NCBI GenBank assembly: GCA_963749825.1
Contig: CAVVOI010000009.1
Coordinates: 372,001 to 436,000 of the forward strand
Origin: UBA11865 sp963749825
GTDB taxonomy: Bacteria; Chloroflexota; Anaerolineae; Promineifilales; Promineifilaceae
Direction: 5' to 3'
Length of the DNA stretch: 64,000 bases
This document shows, piece after piece, positions 8,683 to 16,900 of this stretch. Below the pieces are notes generated by a model, which saw nothing but the letters and a program-made list of their open reading frames with translations, had not been told where the DNA came from and ran no database searches. Each line of letters opens with the position of its first letter. The first letter of the stretch is position 1. Both the position numbers and the translations under genes were made by a program.

Positions 8683-10764
8683 ATGTTAAAACGCGGAAAC
8701 TGTTATCCTTTAGGTGCTACGGTATATCCGGATGGCGTGAACTTCAGCATTTTTTCGAAAAACGCTACTGGTGTCGAGCTATTATTATTTGAAGAGGAAG
8801 ATGATCCGGCACCTGCTGGGGTTTTACCATTCCATTCCAGTAGAAATCGTACCTTCCACTATTGGCACGCCTTCATTCCCGAGCTTTCGGCGGGTCAGCT
8901 ATATGGATACCGGGTAAACGGGCCTTACCAGCCAAATAAGGGCCTACGCTTTGCAGGAGACAAAGTACTCGTCGATCCATATGCCAAAGCAATAGCGGTC
9001 CCACCCACGTACAGTCGAATTTCAGCCCGGCAACCAGGCGATAATTGTGCCAGCGCCATGAAGGGCATCGTTACCGATTTAAGTCACTATGATTGGGAAG
9101 GGGATCGGCCACTGAAACGACCTTACACACAGACTGTTATATACGAACTCCATGTTAAAGGCCTTACCAATCACTCAAGCTCCAATGTCGACGATGAAAA
9201 ACGAGGTACCTATGCCGGATTGATCGAAAAGATACCTTATCTTAAAGATCTGGGCATAACCGCAGTAGAGCTGCTACCGGTATTTCAATTCGATGAGCAA
9301 GATGCCCCCGAAGGATTAACGAACTATTGGGGATATAGCCCTGTATCCTTCTTCGCCCCGCACGTGGGATATAGTTCTCGGAAAGATCCGCTCGGAACGC
9401 TAGACGAATTCCGAGACATGGTAAAGGCATTACACCGTGCTGGCATCGAGGTGATCCTGGATGTCGTATACAATCATACGGCCGAAGGCGGAATCGATGG
9501 CCCAACGCTATCTCTCAAAGGCTTTGACAATAACGTCTATTACATACTCAAAGAAAACCGGAAGGATTACGCAAATTTTAGCGGCACGGGTAATACCCTC
9601 AACGCCAGCAATACAATCGTCCGTCGCCTCATTTTGGACAGTCTACATTATTGGGTGGAGGAAATGCATATAGACGGATTTCGATTTGATCTGGCTTCGA
9701 TCTTATCACGGGGTGAACAAGGGCAACCTTTCCAAAATCCACCTACATTGTGGGATATTGAATCCGATCCAAAATTAGCCAGTACAAAGCTAATCGCCGA
9801 AGCATGGGATGCGGCCGGCCTGTACCAGGTAGGCAGTTTCATCGGCGACCGATGGACTGAATGGAATGGCGAATTCCGGGATGATATCCGCGGTTTCATG
9901 AAGGGCGATCCGGACTTAGTTTCCAAATTACCGTCCCGCTTATTAGCCAGTCCAGACCTGTACGCTCAAAAAGAGCGTGAGCCAGAACAAAGCATCAATT
10001 TCATTACCAGTCACGACGGCTTCACCCTCAATGACCTTGTTTCCTACGATCGCAAGCATAATTGGGCTAACAACGAAGGGAATCGTGACGGGCACAATCA
10101 GAATCTGAGCTGGAATTGTGGCGTCGAGGGACCTACGGACGATCCCAAAATCGAGCGTCTACGTAATAGGCAAGTTAAGAACTTCCTGGCATTCACGTTA
10201 TTATCTTTGGGCACACCGATGTTATTGATGGGTGATGAAGTTAGGCGTAGCCAGAGCGGAAATAATAATGCCTACTGTCAGGATAACGAGATTAGCTGGC
10301 TTGATTGGTCTCTGTTAGACAAACATTATGATATCCATCGCTTCGTCAAACGGTTAATCAGCATTAGATTGAATCTTGACGTCATCCGGGGAGATCAGGA
10401 TCTGACGCTGACCGAATTTCTTCAACAATCACGCATCCACTGGCACGGCACTTCGCTGAACAAACCCGATTGGGGAATTAATTCTCGAAGTCTGGCCTTA
10501 ACAATTCATTGTATGAAGGGACAATGCCGGTTTCACTTTATGTTAAATGCATATTGGGAAGCTTTGGATTTTGAGTTGCCGAGAGCTCTTGGGACCAAGG
10601 GAAATGGTTGGCGTCGAGTTGTCGACACCTATCGACTATTTCCCGAAGATATTTGCGAGCCATCTGATGCGCCAATTGTCGAAGGTTCGAAATACAGGGT
10701 GCAGGATCGAACAGTCGTGGTACTAGTCTCTGAAAAACGAGGAAAAAATCAAGGTGAGTCATGA
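8683..10764 (+). CDS. glgX: Glycogen debranching enzyme (GlgX/TreX type, GH13)
   Basis: A 693-residue GH13 enzyme, the usual length for GlgX/TreX. A CBM48 domain (about 8-100) is followed by the (beta/alpha)8 barrel. Region I is DVVYNHTAEG (260-269), region II GFRFDLASIL with nucleophile D336, region III IAEAWDAAG with acid/base E373, and region IV ITSHDGFTL with the second aspartate D445. The marker AYCQDNEISWLDW, typical of isoamylase-like debranching enzymes, is present near 525. It hydrolyses alpha-1,6 branches of glycogen in the cytoplasm. An in-frame TGA just upstream fixes the start at this ATG. Its stop overlaps the next start (ATGA), suggesting translational coupling. Confidence 0.93.
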   Translation: MLKRGNCYPLGATVYPDGVNFSIFSKNATGVELLLFEEEDDPAPAGVLPFHSSRNRTFHYWHAFIPELSAGQLYGYRVNGPYQPNKGLRFAGDKVLVDPYAKAIAVPPTYSRISARQPGDNCASAMKGIVTDLSHYDWEGDRPLKRPYTQTVIYELHVKGLTNHSSSNVDDEKRGTYAGLIEKIPYLKDLGITAVELLPVFQFDEQDAPEGLTNYWGYSPVSFFAPHVGYSSRKDPLGTLDEFRDMVKALHRAGIEVILDVVYNHTAEGGIDGPTLSLKGFDNNVYYILKENRKDYANFSGTGNTLNASNTIVRRLILDSLHYWVEEMHIDGFRFDLASILSRGEQGQPFQNPPTLWDIESDPKLASTKLIAEAWDAAGLYQVGSFIGDRWTEWNGEFRDDIRGFMKGDPDLVSKLPSRLLASPDLYAQKEREPEQSINFITSHDGFTLNDLVSYDRKHNWANNEGNRDGHNQNLSWNCGVEGPTDDPKIERLRNRQVKNFLAFTLLSLGTPMLLMGDEVRRSQSGNNNAYCQDNEISWLDWSLLDKHYDIHRFVKRLISIRLNLDVIRGDQDLTLTEFLQQSRIHWHGTSLNKPDWGINSRSLALTIHCMKGQCRFHFMLNAYWEALDFELPRALGTKGNGWRRVVDTYRLFPEDICEPSDAPIVEGSKYRVQDRTVVVLVSEKRGKNQGES

Positions 10765-12305
10765 GTGATCAATTGGATAAGATAGATATCGCCCGCGACT
10801 ATATTCAGACCAGAACAAGTATTAGGCCCCAGATTGCCGTTATTTTGGGCTCTGGCCTGGGCGGCCTGGTCGAAGAAATAGAGTTTGATGCTGTATTTGA
10901 TTATGGCGATATTCCAGGCTTCCCTGTATCGACGGTCGAAGGTCATGCCGGACGTTTGATCTTGGGAAAACTGGCTGGAAAGAGCGTCGTCGCCATGCAA
11001 GGACGATTTCACTATTATGAAGGTCACCCTATGTCTAAGATCGTTTTTCCTATTCGGGTGCTCAATTCATTAGGGGCTCGATCCCTCATCGTGACCAACT
11101 CTGCCGGCGGCTTAAACCCCCACTTCAACCCAGGCGATGTTATGCTGATTACCGATCACATAAATGTCATGGGAACGAATGCACTCATTGGCCCGAATGA
11201 AGATGAGATCGGGCCTCGATTTCCGGATATGACCTTCACTTACGCGCCGGATTTGAGGGCTTTAGCTTCAAATATTGCAAAGCGTGAAGGCATAGCTATG
11301 CAAAGTGGCGTTTACGCGGCCGTATCTGGCCCGACATATGAAACACCGGCCGAGCGGCGCTTCTTGCGGATCATTGGTGGGGACGCTGTGGGCATGTCGA
11401 CAGTGCCCGAAGTCACCATCGCCAACCACGCCGGCATGCGTATCTTGGGTTTTTCCGCCATCACCAATATCGCCACGGGTGGATCAGACCAACTTCCGGA
11501 TAGCCATCAAGAGGTTTTAGCCATGGCTCAGGTTGCTGGTAAAAAACTTATTCACCTAGTTCGAGCTGTCATCGAGGCATTACCAACCCTCAATCACCTA
11601 ACTCCTGAAGAACTGATCGGCATGATCGAGGAACAGCCGGATTCGATAGCCAGTATTATCGATCATACCTTGCTCAAGCCTGACGCAACCAGCCAACAGA
11701 TTGACCAGCTTTGCCAGGAGAGCTTGGAACATCATTTTGCCTCCGTTTGCATTAACCCCATTCATGTGAAGCAGGCTGCTCAAAAATTGGCCGGTTCAAC
11801 TATCAAGGTGGGAACAGTCATAGGTTTTCCCCTTGGCGCCGTAACTGCCGATGATAAAGTCAGGGAAACGGAACAGGCCATTGCCGATGGGGCTAGCGAG
11901 ATCGACATGGTCATCAATATTGGAGCCCTTAAAGAGAAAAATGATGCCCTGGTTGAAAGAGAAATTGCCAGCGTCGTGCGGGCAAGCCACAGCCATGGTG
12001 TATTATGCAAAGTGATTATTGAGGCGGGTTTGCTGACTGAAGATGAAAAGGTTCGTGTTTGCCTGTTGGCCAAGGAAGCAGGGGCCGACTTCGTCAAAAC
12101 GTCCACTGGTTTTACCAGCAGCGGTGCTGCCGTTGAAGATGTAGCTTTGATGCGCCAGACAGTGGGACCAGATATAGGCGTTAAGGCATCTGGAGGAATC
12201 CGATCCTACGAAGACGCGAGAGCCATGATCGCTGCTGGCGCGAATAGGATTGGCACCAGTACAAGCGTCAAAATACTTCAGCGAGCAATGGAGGCTAACT
12301 CATAA
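10761..12305 (+). CDS. Purine nucleoside phosphorylase / deoxyribose-phosphate aldolase fusion
   Basis: A 514-residue bifunctional protein. Residues 1-275 are a trimeric-type purine nucleoside phosphorylase: GSGLGG (30-35), GHAGR (61-65), RFHYYEGHP (82-90), TNSAGGL (112-118), GPTYETPAE (190-198), GMSTVPE (211-217) and ITN (234-236). After a short linker, residues 297-514 are a DeoC aldolase with IDHTLLKP, EIDMVIN (D382), the Schiff-base lysine K446 in FVKTSTGF and K475 in VKASGG. All key residues are kept in both halves. The pair splits deoxynucleosides and cleaves deoxyribose 5-phosphate to glyceraldehyde 3-phosphate and acetaldehyde. The intervening mutase step is not encoded in this window. 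It overlaps glgX by 4 bases. Confidence 0.93.
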   Translation: MSDQLDKIDIARDYIQTRTSIRPQIAVILGSGLGGLVEEIEFDAVFDYGDIPGFPVSTVEGHAGRLILGKLAGKSVVAMQGRFHYYEGHPMSKIVFPIRVLNSLGARSLIVTNSAGGLNPHFNPGDVMLITDHINVMGTNALIGPNEDEIGPRFPDMTFTYAPDLRALASNIAKREGIAMQSGVYAAVSGPTYETPAERRFLRIIGGDAVGMSTVPEVTIANHAGMRILGFSAITNIATGGSDQLPDSHQEVLAMAQVAGKKLIHLVRAVIEALPTLNHLTPEELIGMIEEQPDSIASIIDHTLLKPDATSQQIDQLCQESLEHHFASVCINPIHVKQAAQKLAGSTIKVGTVIGFPLGAVTADDKVRETEQAIADGASEIDMVINIGALKEKNDALVEREIASVVRASHSHGVLCKVIIEAGLLTEDEKVRVCLLAKEAGADFVKTSTGFTSSGAAVEDVALMRQTVGPDIGVKASGGIRSYEDARAMIAAGANRIGTSTSVKILQRAMEANS

Positions 12306-12747
12306 ATTAGGTGTACGATGACTCATCGAGTAAAAAAAGATAATTTGAGGAGCCATTGCGTCTTGAGGTGAAATAACCCACAAGTTCTTTTGTAGCGGCG
12401 GAAACTGATTCATAATTGAGGTGGGTGGTAGAGTAGATCAATGGGTTCTATTGGCCATCACTCAAGCAAAATATTTCCTTAACAAACCCCTGATGGTGAC
12501 CAAAATTATTTTGGCTAAAACACCCTCACTTTGACGGGGTATTTAGCTGTTAAATTTAGTTGCGTGAAATGCTCCTGGCAAGTAATATTAGCTGGGGCAT
12601 ATGCAAGGCATTCCTCGTTATTTTTGAATTCAAATTATTCAAATTTTTCCAGATTAGCCTTCAGACGACAGTATTTAAAACTATCGTTTTGTTAGAAAGG
12701 AAACTTCAGTAATATTTCGCGATATCAGAGACATAAAGGAGACGCTA
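12306..12747. other. Intergenic region with AT-rich repeats
   Basis: No gene was seen between the PNP/DERA fusion and the acidic protein gene. At 12623-12634 there is a perfect 12-bp palindrome, TTTGAATTCAAA, overlapped by two direct copies of ATTCAAATT at 12628-12645, about 100 bases before the next start. This could be an operator or simply AT-rich promoter sequence. Confidence 0.4.
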
Positions 12748-13584
12748 GTGACAGAAGAAAGTAGGAATGAATTGGAAGAAAGTGCTGAGGACATTGAAAC
12801 CCTTAGCACTATCGAAGCCCTGGAAGGGCTGGTGGATATGGAAACCGGTCTCGATGAACTCGAGGTGGCGACCGAATTAGGCCAGGCGAGTCGAGAGGCG
12901 CTAGCATCGGGAGCGAGTGATGTGACCCGTGGCGTCGATGCGATGGCAGTAGCCGGCCGCATGGCAATTCTGAGTGAGGTTGTGGCTGAGGCCGGCGTCG
13001 AGGATTTTGCTGAAGGAGTCGAGCTCCTTACCGCTTCCGAAGATATGGCCGTTCAGAGCGCCTTGGTTGGTTTCCTGGCCGAAGAAGATTTGGAAGAATG
13101 CATGGATATCGCCGGTATATCCGGGCAGCTTATTGCCGCCAGTGAAGTCGTCGATTCCCTGGACATGCCTGTTTTGGCCGAATTCCTCGAATCACGAGGC
13201 CAGGCGCTTCATGAAATTGCCGTAGATGCAATTTTCCGCTTTAGCGCTACTCGCGCCCTATCCGAAGCGATTGCTGCAACCGGATTAGAAATTAACAATT
13301 TAGGAGTTCGGGAAGCTGGGGAAGGCTTAACGAGAATGGCTGTTGCCGAAGGATTGGCTGAGCGCAGTTATGAGCTCGAGGAAATTGGTGAAGAGTTGAC
13401 GGCCGAAGGGATCGTCGAATTGGCTGTGGCCGAAAGTATGCGTGATGCAGCTGGAGAACTGGCTGCGGACGGCATTGCTGAAGTTGCCGAAGGGTCAACT
13501 GAACTAGGCGAAGCCAGTGCCTGGTCTCAGGTCGGTCAAGCATTAGAAGAGATTGCCGAGGAATCCGAGGAAAACACCGACTAG
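12748..13584 (+). CDS. Acidic, helical Ala/Glu-rich protein of unknown function
   Basis: A 278-residue protein starting at GTG, with AAAGGAG about 6 bases upstream. Composition is extreme: rich in Glu, Ala, Leu and Gly, with one Cys, one Trp and few basic residues. It looks wholly alpha-helical, with loosely repeated segments of the AVAEGLAERS, AVAESMRDAA and AADGIAEVAEG kind in the C-terminal half. There is no signal peptide or membrane helix, so it is probably cytoplasmic. No family is recognised. Third-position GC and the strong terminator just downstream argue that it is a real, monocistronic gene. Confidence 0.75.
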   Translation: MTEESRNELEESAEDIETLSTIEALEGLVDMETGLDELEVATELGQASREALASGASDVTRGVDAMAVAGRMAILSEVVAEAGVEDFAEGVELLTASEDMAVQSALVGFLAEEDLEECMDIAGISGQLIAASEVVDSLDMPVLAEFLESRGQALHEIAVDAIFRFSATRALSEAIAATGLEINNLGVREAGEGLTRMAVAEGLAERSYELEEIGEELTAEGIVELAVAESMRDAAGELAADGIAEVAEGSTELGEASAWSQVGQALEEIAEESEENTD

Positions 13585-13633
13585 TAGTGAAACATTCACC
13601 GCGTCTAAAATTTCGCACGCGGAATTGAGTTAG

Positions 13634-13680
13634 CCCGAAGAATCAAGGCACAATTGTACCTTGACTCTTCGGGTCTTTCT
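13634..13680 (+). terminator. Strong rho-independent terminator
   Basis: A 15-bp stem with one mismatch (13634-13648 against 13659-13673, arms beginning CCCGAAGA and ending TCTTCGGG) encloses a 10-base loop and is followed by TCTTTCT. It ends the transcript of the acidic protein gene. Confidence 0.88.
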
Positions 13681-13755
13681 ATATCTAGCGGCCATTAACG
13701 TCGTGAAAATCTCAGTCAATATTTACTTGAATTCCTGTTAACCTCGTCTCATATT

Positions 13756-15651
13756 ATGATCCTCACCTTTGTGATTTTGGGCATAACTATCCTGTTTTTT
13801 CTCTCCGGCCGCCTACGGGCAGACTTGGTCGCCTTAGTCTCATTATTGGCCTTGTTCCTGGGTGGCATCATAACACTGGATCAGGTTTTGGCGGGGTTTG
13901 GGAATTCAACTGTCATCATGATCGCGGCGCTATTTGTCGTCGGCGATGGATTATCACGGACCGGGGTCACTGCCTGGCTTGGCCAAAGAATGCTTCGCCT
14001 GGCCGGCAATCGAAAGATACGTTTATTAGTGGTCATGATGGGCGGAACCGCACTTCTCTCCGCCTTCATCAGTAATACTGGGACGGTGGCTACCTTGATG
14101 CCGGCGATAACGGCAGCCGCATGGCATATTGGCAGTGTCCCCTCGAAATTTCTCATGCCATTGGCTTTTGCGGCCAATACCGGGGGATTGCTGACCTTGA
14201 CTGGCACGCCGCCTAACATCATCGTCAACGATACCTTGATCAAAGCCGGTTTTGCCGGATTTGGTTATTTTGAGTTCGGATTAATCGGCCTGCCGTTGCT
14301 CATAGCCGCCATCCTGTACATGGTGTTTTGGGGGCGCCGGCTGCTTCCTTCCAGGAAAAGTGAAGAACGCCCGGCCGACCTGGCAGAATCCGTTGGCGAA
14401 TTGGCTCGCGATTATACGCTGGAAAGCAGCATCTATTGGTTGCGTGTGCGCTATAGCTCTCGACTCGTCGGAAAAACGTTAGCAGAGGCGGCACTCGGCC
14501 GGGATTATGATGTCAATGTTTTGCGTATCGAACATGCCGACCGGACGAACGGATTCGATGGGGCACAGAGTGAGCATAAACGACAAGGTGTTATAAGAAG
14601 CCTGGAAAAATTACAACCTGGTTTTGGGGAAATCGTGCCCGGACCAGAAGCGACTATCCAAGCAAATGACGTATTATTGGTTAATGGATCAAGGAATGCC
14701 ATCGATAAAGTAATGGTCCGTTACAATGTAGGCGTGCAGAAAGCCGCTGCGGCCGATGATGATATTACCGAACTATTACTATCCCACGAGGTCGGCATAG
14801 CCGAAGTCTTGCTAACACCTCGCTCCGCGTATATCGGCCGGACAATTAGCCAGGGACATTTTGGCGAAAAATTTAATGTTCGGGTATTGAGTGTTCGTCG
14901 TCAAGATAAGGAAATGGAAAGTAAGGGAACGAAACTGAAGTTTGGTGATGCCTTGTTGGTCCGAGGCAGGTGGCAAGATATCGAGTTGCTTAAAAAAGAG
15001 GGACGTAATTTCGTCATTGTAGGCAGTCCAGAATCAATGGCTCTTCAAATAGTCGAATTAACGCCGCAGGCGATGATCGCCGGCGCCTCATTAATACTTA
15101 TGATACTGTTGATGGTTAGCGGTCTGGTGCCGGCCGTCATAGCGGCGCTCATAGCCGCCATCATTATGGTGATGGGGCGCTGTCTTTCTATGGAACAAGC
15201 CTATCGCTCTATCAGTTGGAGCAGCGTTATTCTGATTGCAGCAATGATCCCAATGAGCACGGCTTTGCAGGTAACGGGAGGGGCTGACCTGCTGGCAAAT
15301 AGCCTGGTCGCCACGCTTGGATCGCTTAGCCCCATCATTCTCATGGCCGGCATATTCCTCTTGACTACTGCTTTTAGCCAGGTCATCAACAACTCGGCTA
15401 CGACGGTATTACTTGCGCCTATCGTCCTGCAAACAGCTGTCGATCTCGGTGTGTCCCCTTATCCGCTGATGATGGTCGTAGCCATTAGTGCCTCCACCGC
15501 ATTTTTAACGCCAATAGGAACCACGACAAATCTCATGGTGTCGGCTCCGGGATCGTATGCATTCCGCGACTATATGAAAGTGGGCTTGCCCCTGGTAGTG
15601 ATTTTCTTAATCCTTAGCCTTATTTTAGTTCCCCTGATTTGGTCATTTTGA
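13756..15651 (+). CDS. SLC13/DASS-type permease with two RCK_C (TrkA-C) domains
   Basis: A 631-residue membrane transporter. The N-terminal half has about five helices (1-195) with SNTGTVATLMP (106-116) and GTPPNIIV (150-157). The C-terminal half (about 438-630) has NNSATTVLLAP (545-555) and TPIGTTTNLMV (585-595). These paired SNT/NSAT motifs mark the divalent-anion:Na+ symporter fold. The central cytoplasmic part holds two RCK_C domains (about 222-325 and 340-423), each ending in a regular beta-rich LLV(N/R)G segment. The substrate could be sulfate, a dicarboxylate or another anion. No clear ribosome site precedes the ATG, so leaderless translation or a different start is possible. Confidence 0.85.
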   Translation: MILTFVILGITILFFLSGRLRADLVALVSLLALFLGGIITLDQVLAGFGNSTVIMIAALFVVGDGLSRTGVTAWLGQRMLRLAGNRKIRLLVVMMGGTALLSAFISNTGTVATLMPAITAAAWHIGSVPSKFLMPLAFAANTGGLLTLTGTPPNIIVNDTLIKAGFAGFGYFEFGLIGLPLLIAAILYMVFWGRRLLPSRKSEERPADLAESVGELARDYTLESSIYWLRVRYSSRLVGKTLAEAALGRDYDVNVLRIEHADRTNGFDGAQSEHKRQGVIRSLEKLQPGFGEIVPGPEATIQANDVLLVNGSRNAIDKVMVRYNVGVQKAAAADDDITELLLSHEVGIAEVLLTPRSAYIGRTISQGHFGEKFNVRVLSVRRQDKEMESKGTKLKFGDALLVRGRWQDIELLKKEGRNFVIVGSPESMALQIVELTPQAMIAGASLILMILLMVSGLVPAVIAALIAAIIMVMGRCLSMEQAYRSISWSSVILIAAMIPMSTALQVTGGADLLANSLVATLGSLSPIILMAGIFLLTTAFSQVINNSATTVLLAPIVLQTAVDLGVSPYPLMMVVAISASTAFLTPIGTTTNLMVSAPGSYAFRDYMKVGLPLVVIFLILSLILVPLIWSF

Positions 15652-15824
15652 TTGGGTTTTCTGTTTATTCCGACAAGGGTTTCCATTTATCAGCTGCGAT
15701 GATGATAGATTTCGGGATATTGAATAAAATGAGGATGACACTTTTAAGATTTCAGGGCAAAATCCGTTTGGTATTTGCGAGACTTTTTAAGCTTTGGACA
15801 GCTATTTAGTACGAGGTGATGAAG

Positions 15825-16448
15825 ATGGATGTTCCACTCAATGTTGATGTGTACTGTTCAGATGGTCAGGCTGGACGGACAAGTAGCGTGGTATTAAATC
15901 CGGTCAGCATGGAGGTAACACATATTGTCATCAAAGAAAAAGGGGAAGCATACTTAGTTCCCCTTGATCAAATACTTGAGAGCACACCCCATGAAGTTCA
16001 TCTGCGTTGCACTATAGAACAGTTAACCAAGATGGAGCGGTTCCTCAGGATGCAATTCCTGGGCGAGGAAGAACTAGATATCGAGGGTGATCTTAGGAGG
16101 ACAGCGGCCGAATCCGACGCTAACTATTGGCCATATCTCACTGCAGAAGATAACTACCAGGAAATGTATGGTCAGGTTGAGTATATTCCTCATCACGAGT
16201 TAGCCATCCACCGGGGAGCGCAAGTGCAAGCGAGTAACGGTCATATTGGCAGCGTAGATGAGTTCATCGTAAGTCCAACCAATAATCACATTTCACACTT
16301 GGTGCTTCGAGCAGGACATTTGTGGGGCAAAAAGGATATAACGATCCCCGTTTCGAATATCGATCGAATCGAAAACGACATCGTTTATTTGAATATGAAG
16401 AAAGAGGATGTCCAAACTTTACCTTCGATTAAGGTGCGAAGAGGGTGA
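15825..16448 (+). CDS. PRC-barrel domain protein, two tandem repeats
   Basis: A 207-residue soluble protein. The start at 15825 is chosen because GAGGTGAT lies at the right distance and because it aligns with the start of the related fusion at 1299; an upstream GTG at 15816 overlaps the ribosome site. Two PRC-barrel-like repeats are visible: residues about 1-75 (SVVLNPVSMEVTHIVI, LVPLDQI) and about 120-205 (GSVDEFIVSPTNNHISHLVL, TIPVSNID). PRC barrels serve as protein-binding modules. It equals the N-terminal part of the 1299 fusion without the DUF1269 domain. It is followed by the remnant of a holin-like gene. Confidence 0.83.
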   Translation: MDVPLNVDVYCSDGQAGRTSSVVLNPVSMEVTHIVIKEKGEAYLVPLDQILESTPHEVHLRCTIEQLTKMERFLRMQFLGEEELDIEGDLRRTAAESDANYWPYLTAEDNYQEMYGQVEYIPHHELAIHRGAQVQASNGHIGSVDEFIVSPTNNHISHLVLRAGHLWGKKDITIPVSNIDRIENDIVYLNMKKEDVQTLPSIKVRRG

Positions 16449-16554
16449 TCATCCTATCGACCATCTCTTTATTCTGAGTTGGTCATGGTGATGGGGATTG
16501 GTATACTCTTTAAAGGTGACGACAATTCGAGGATGATCGAGCCCTTGGAGGGAT

Positions 16555-16897
16555 CATTTTAAGTTATTGATCCGCTGGCTGATCAATACTATTTCTCTTT
16601 GGGTTGCAGCTCTTCTTGTTGATTGCGTAGAACTATCTGGTAACCTTTGACAGATTCTCTTGGTGGCTGTTTTTTGGTTTTGTAAACGCACTCATCAAGC
16701 TATTGTTCCAGTTCTTTGCTGCTCCTCTTATTGTGGTTACGCTAGGTTTATTTACCTTACTGATCAATGCTTTTCTATTATGGTTGGTATCTCTACTGAA
16801 AAATACGCTTACCGTTAACGGATTTTAGGCTGCCTTACTTGGCGCACTCGTCATTAATGCGGTGAGTCGGCTTCTTAGTCTTCTTCTGGGTGATTGA
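16555..16897 (+). pseudogene. Decayed phage-holin-family (4-TM) membrane protein gene
   Basis: Translation in pieces recovers a protein of the small four-helix phage-holin family (PF04020 type): LLIRWLINTISLWVAALLV, then ILLVAVF, then FGFVNALIKLLFQFF, LGLFTLLINAFLLWLVSLL and AALLGALVINAVSRLLSLL. It is interrupted by TGA at 16648-16650, by a frameshift in a T6 run at 16670-16675, and by TAG at 16826-16828. Both stops sit where family members commonly carry Trp. An intact relative is at 21285-21704. It ends 3 bases before the pseudokinase gene, so it was probably once in the same operon. The ATG start is also lost. Confidence 0.72.
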
Positions 16898-16900
16898 GCG

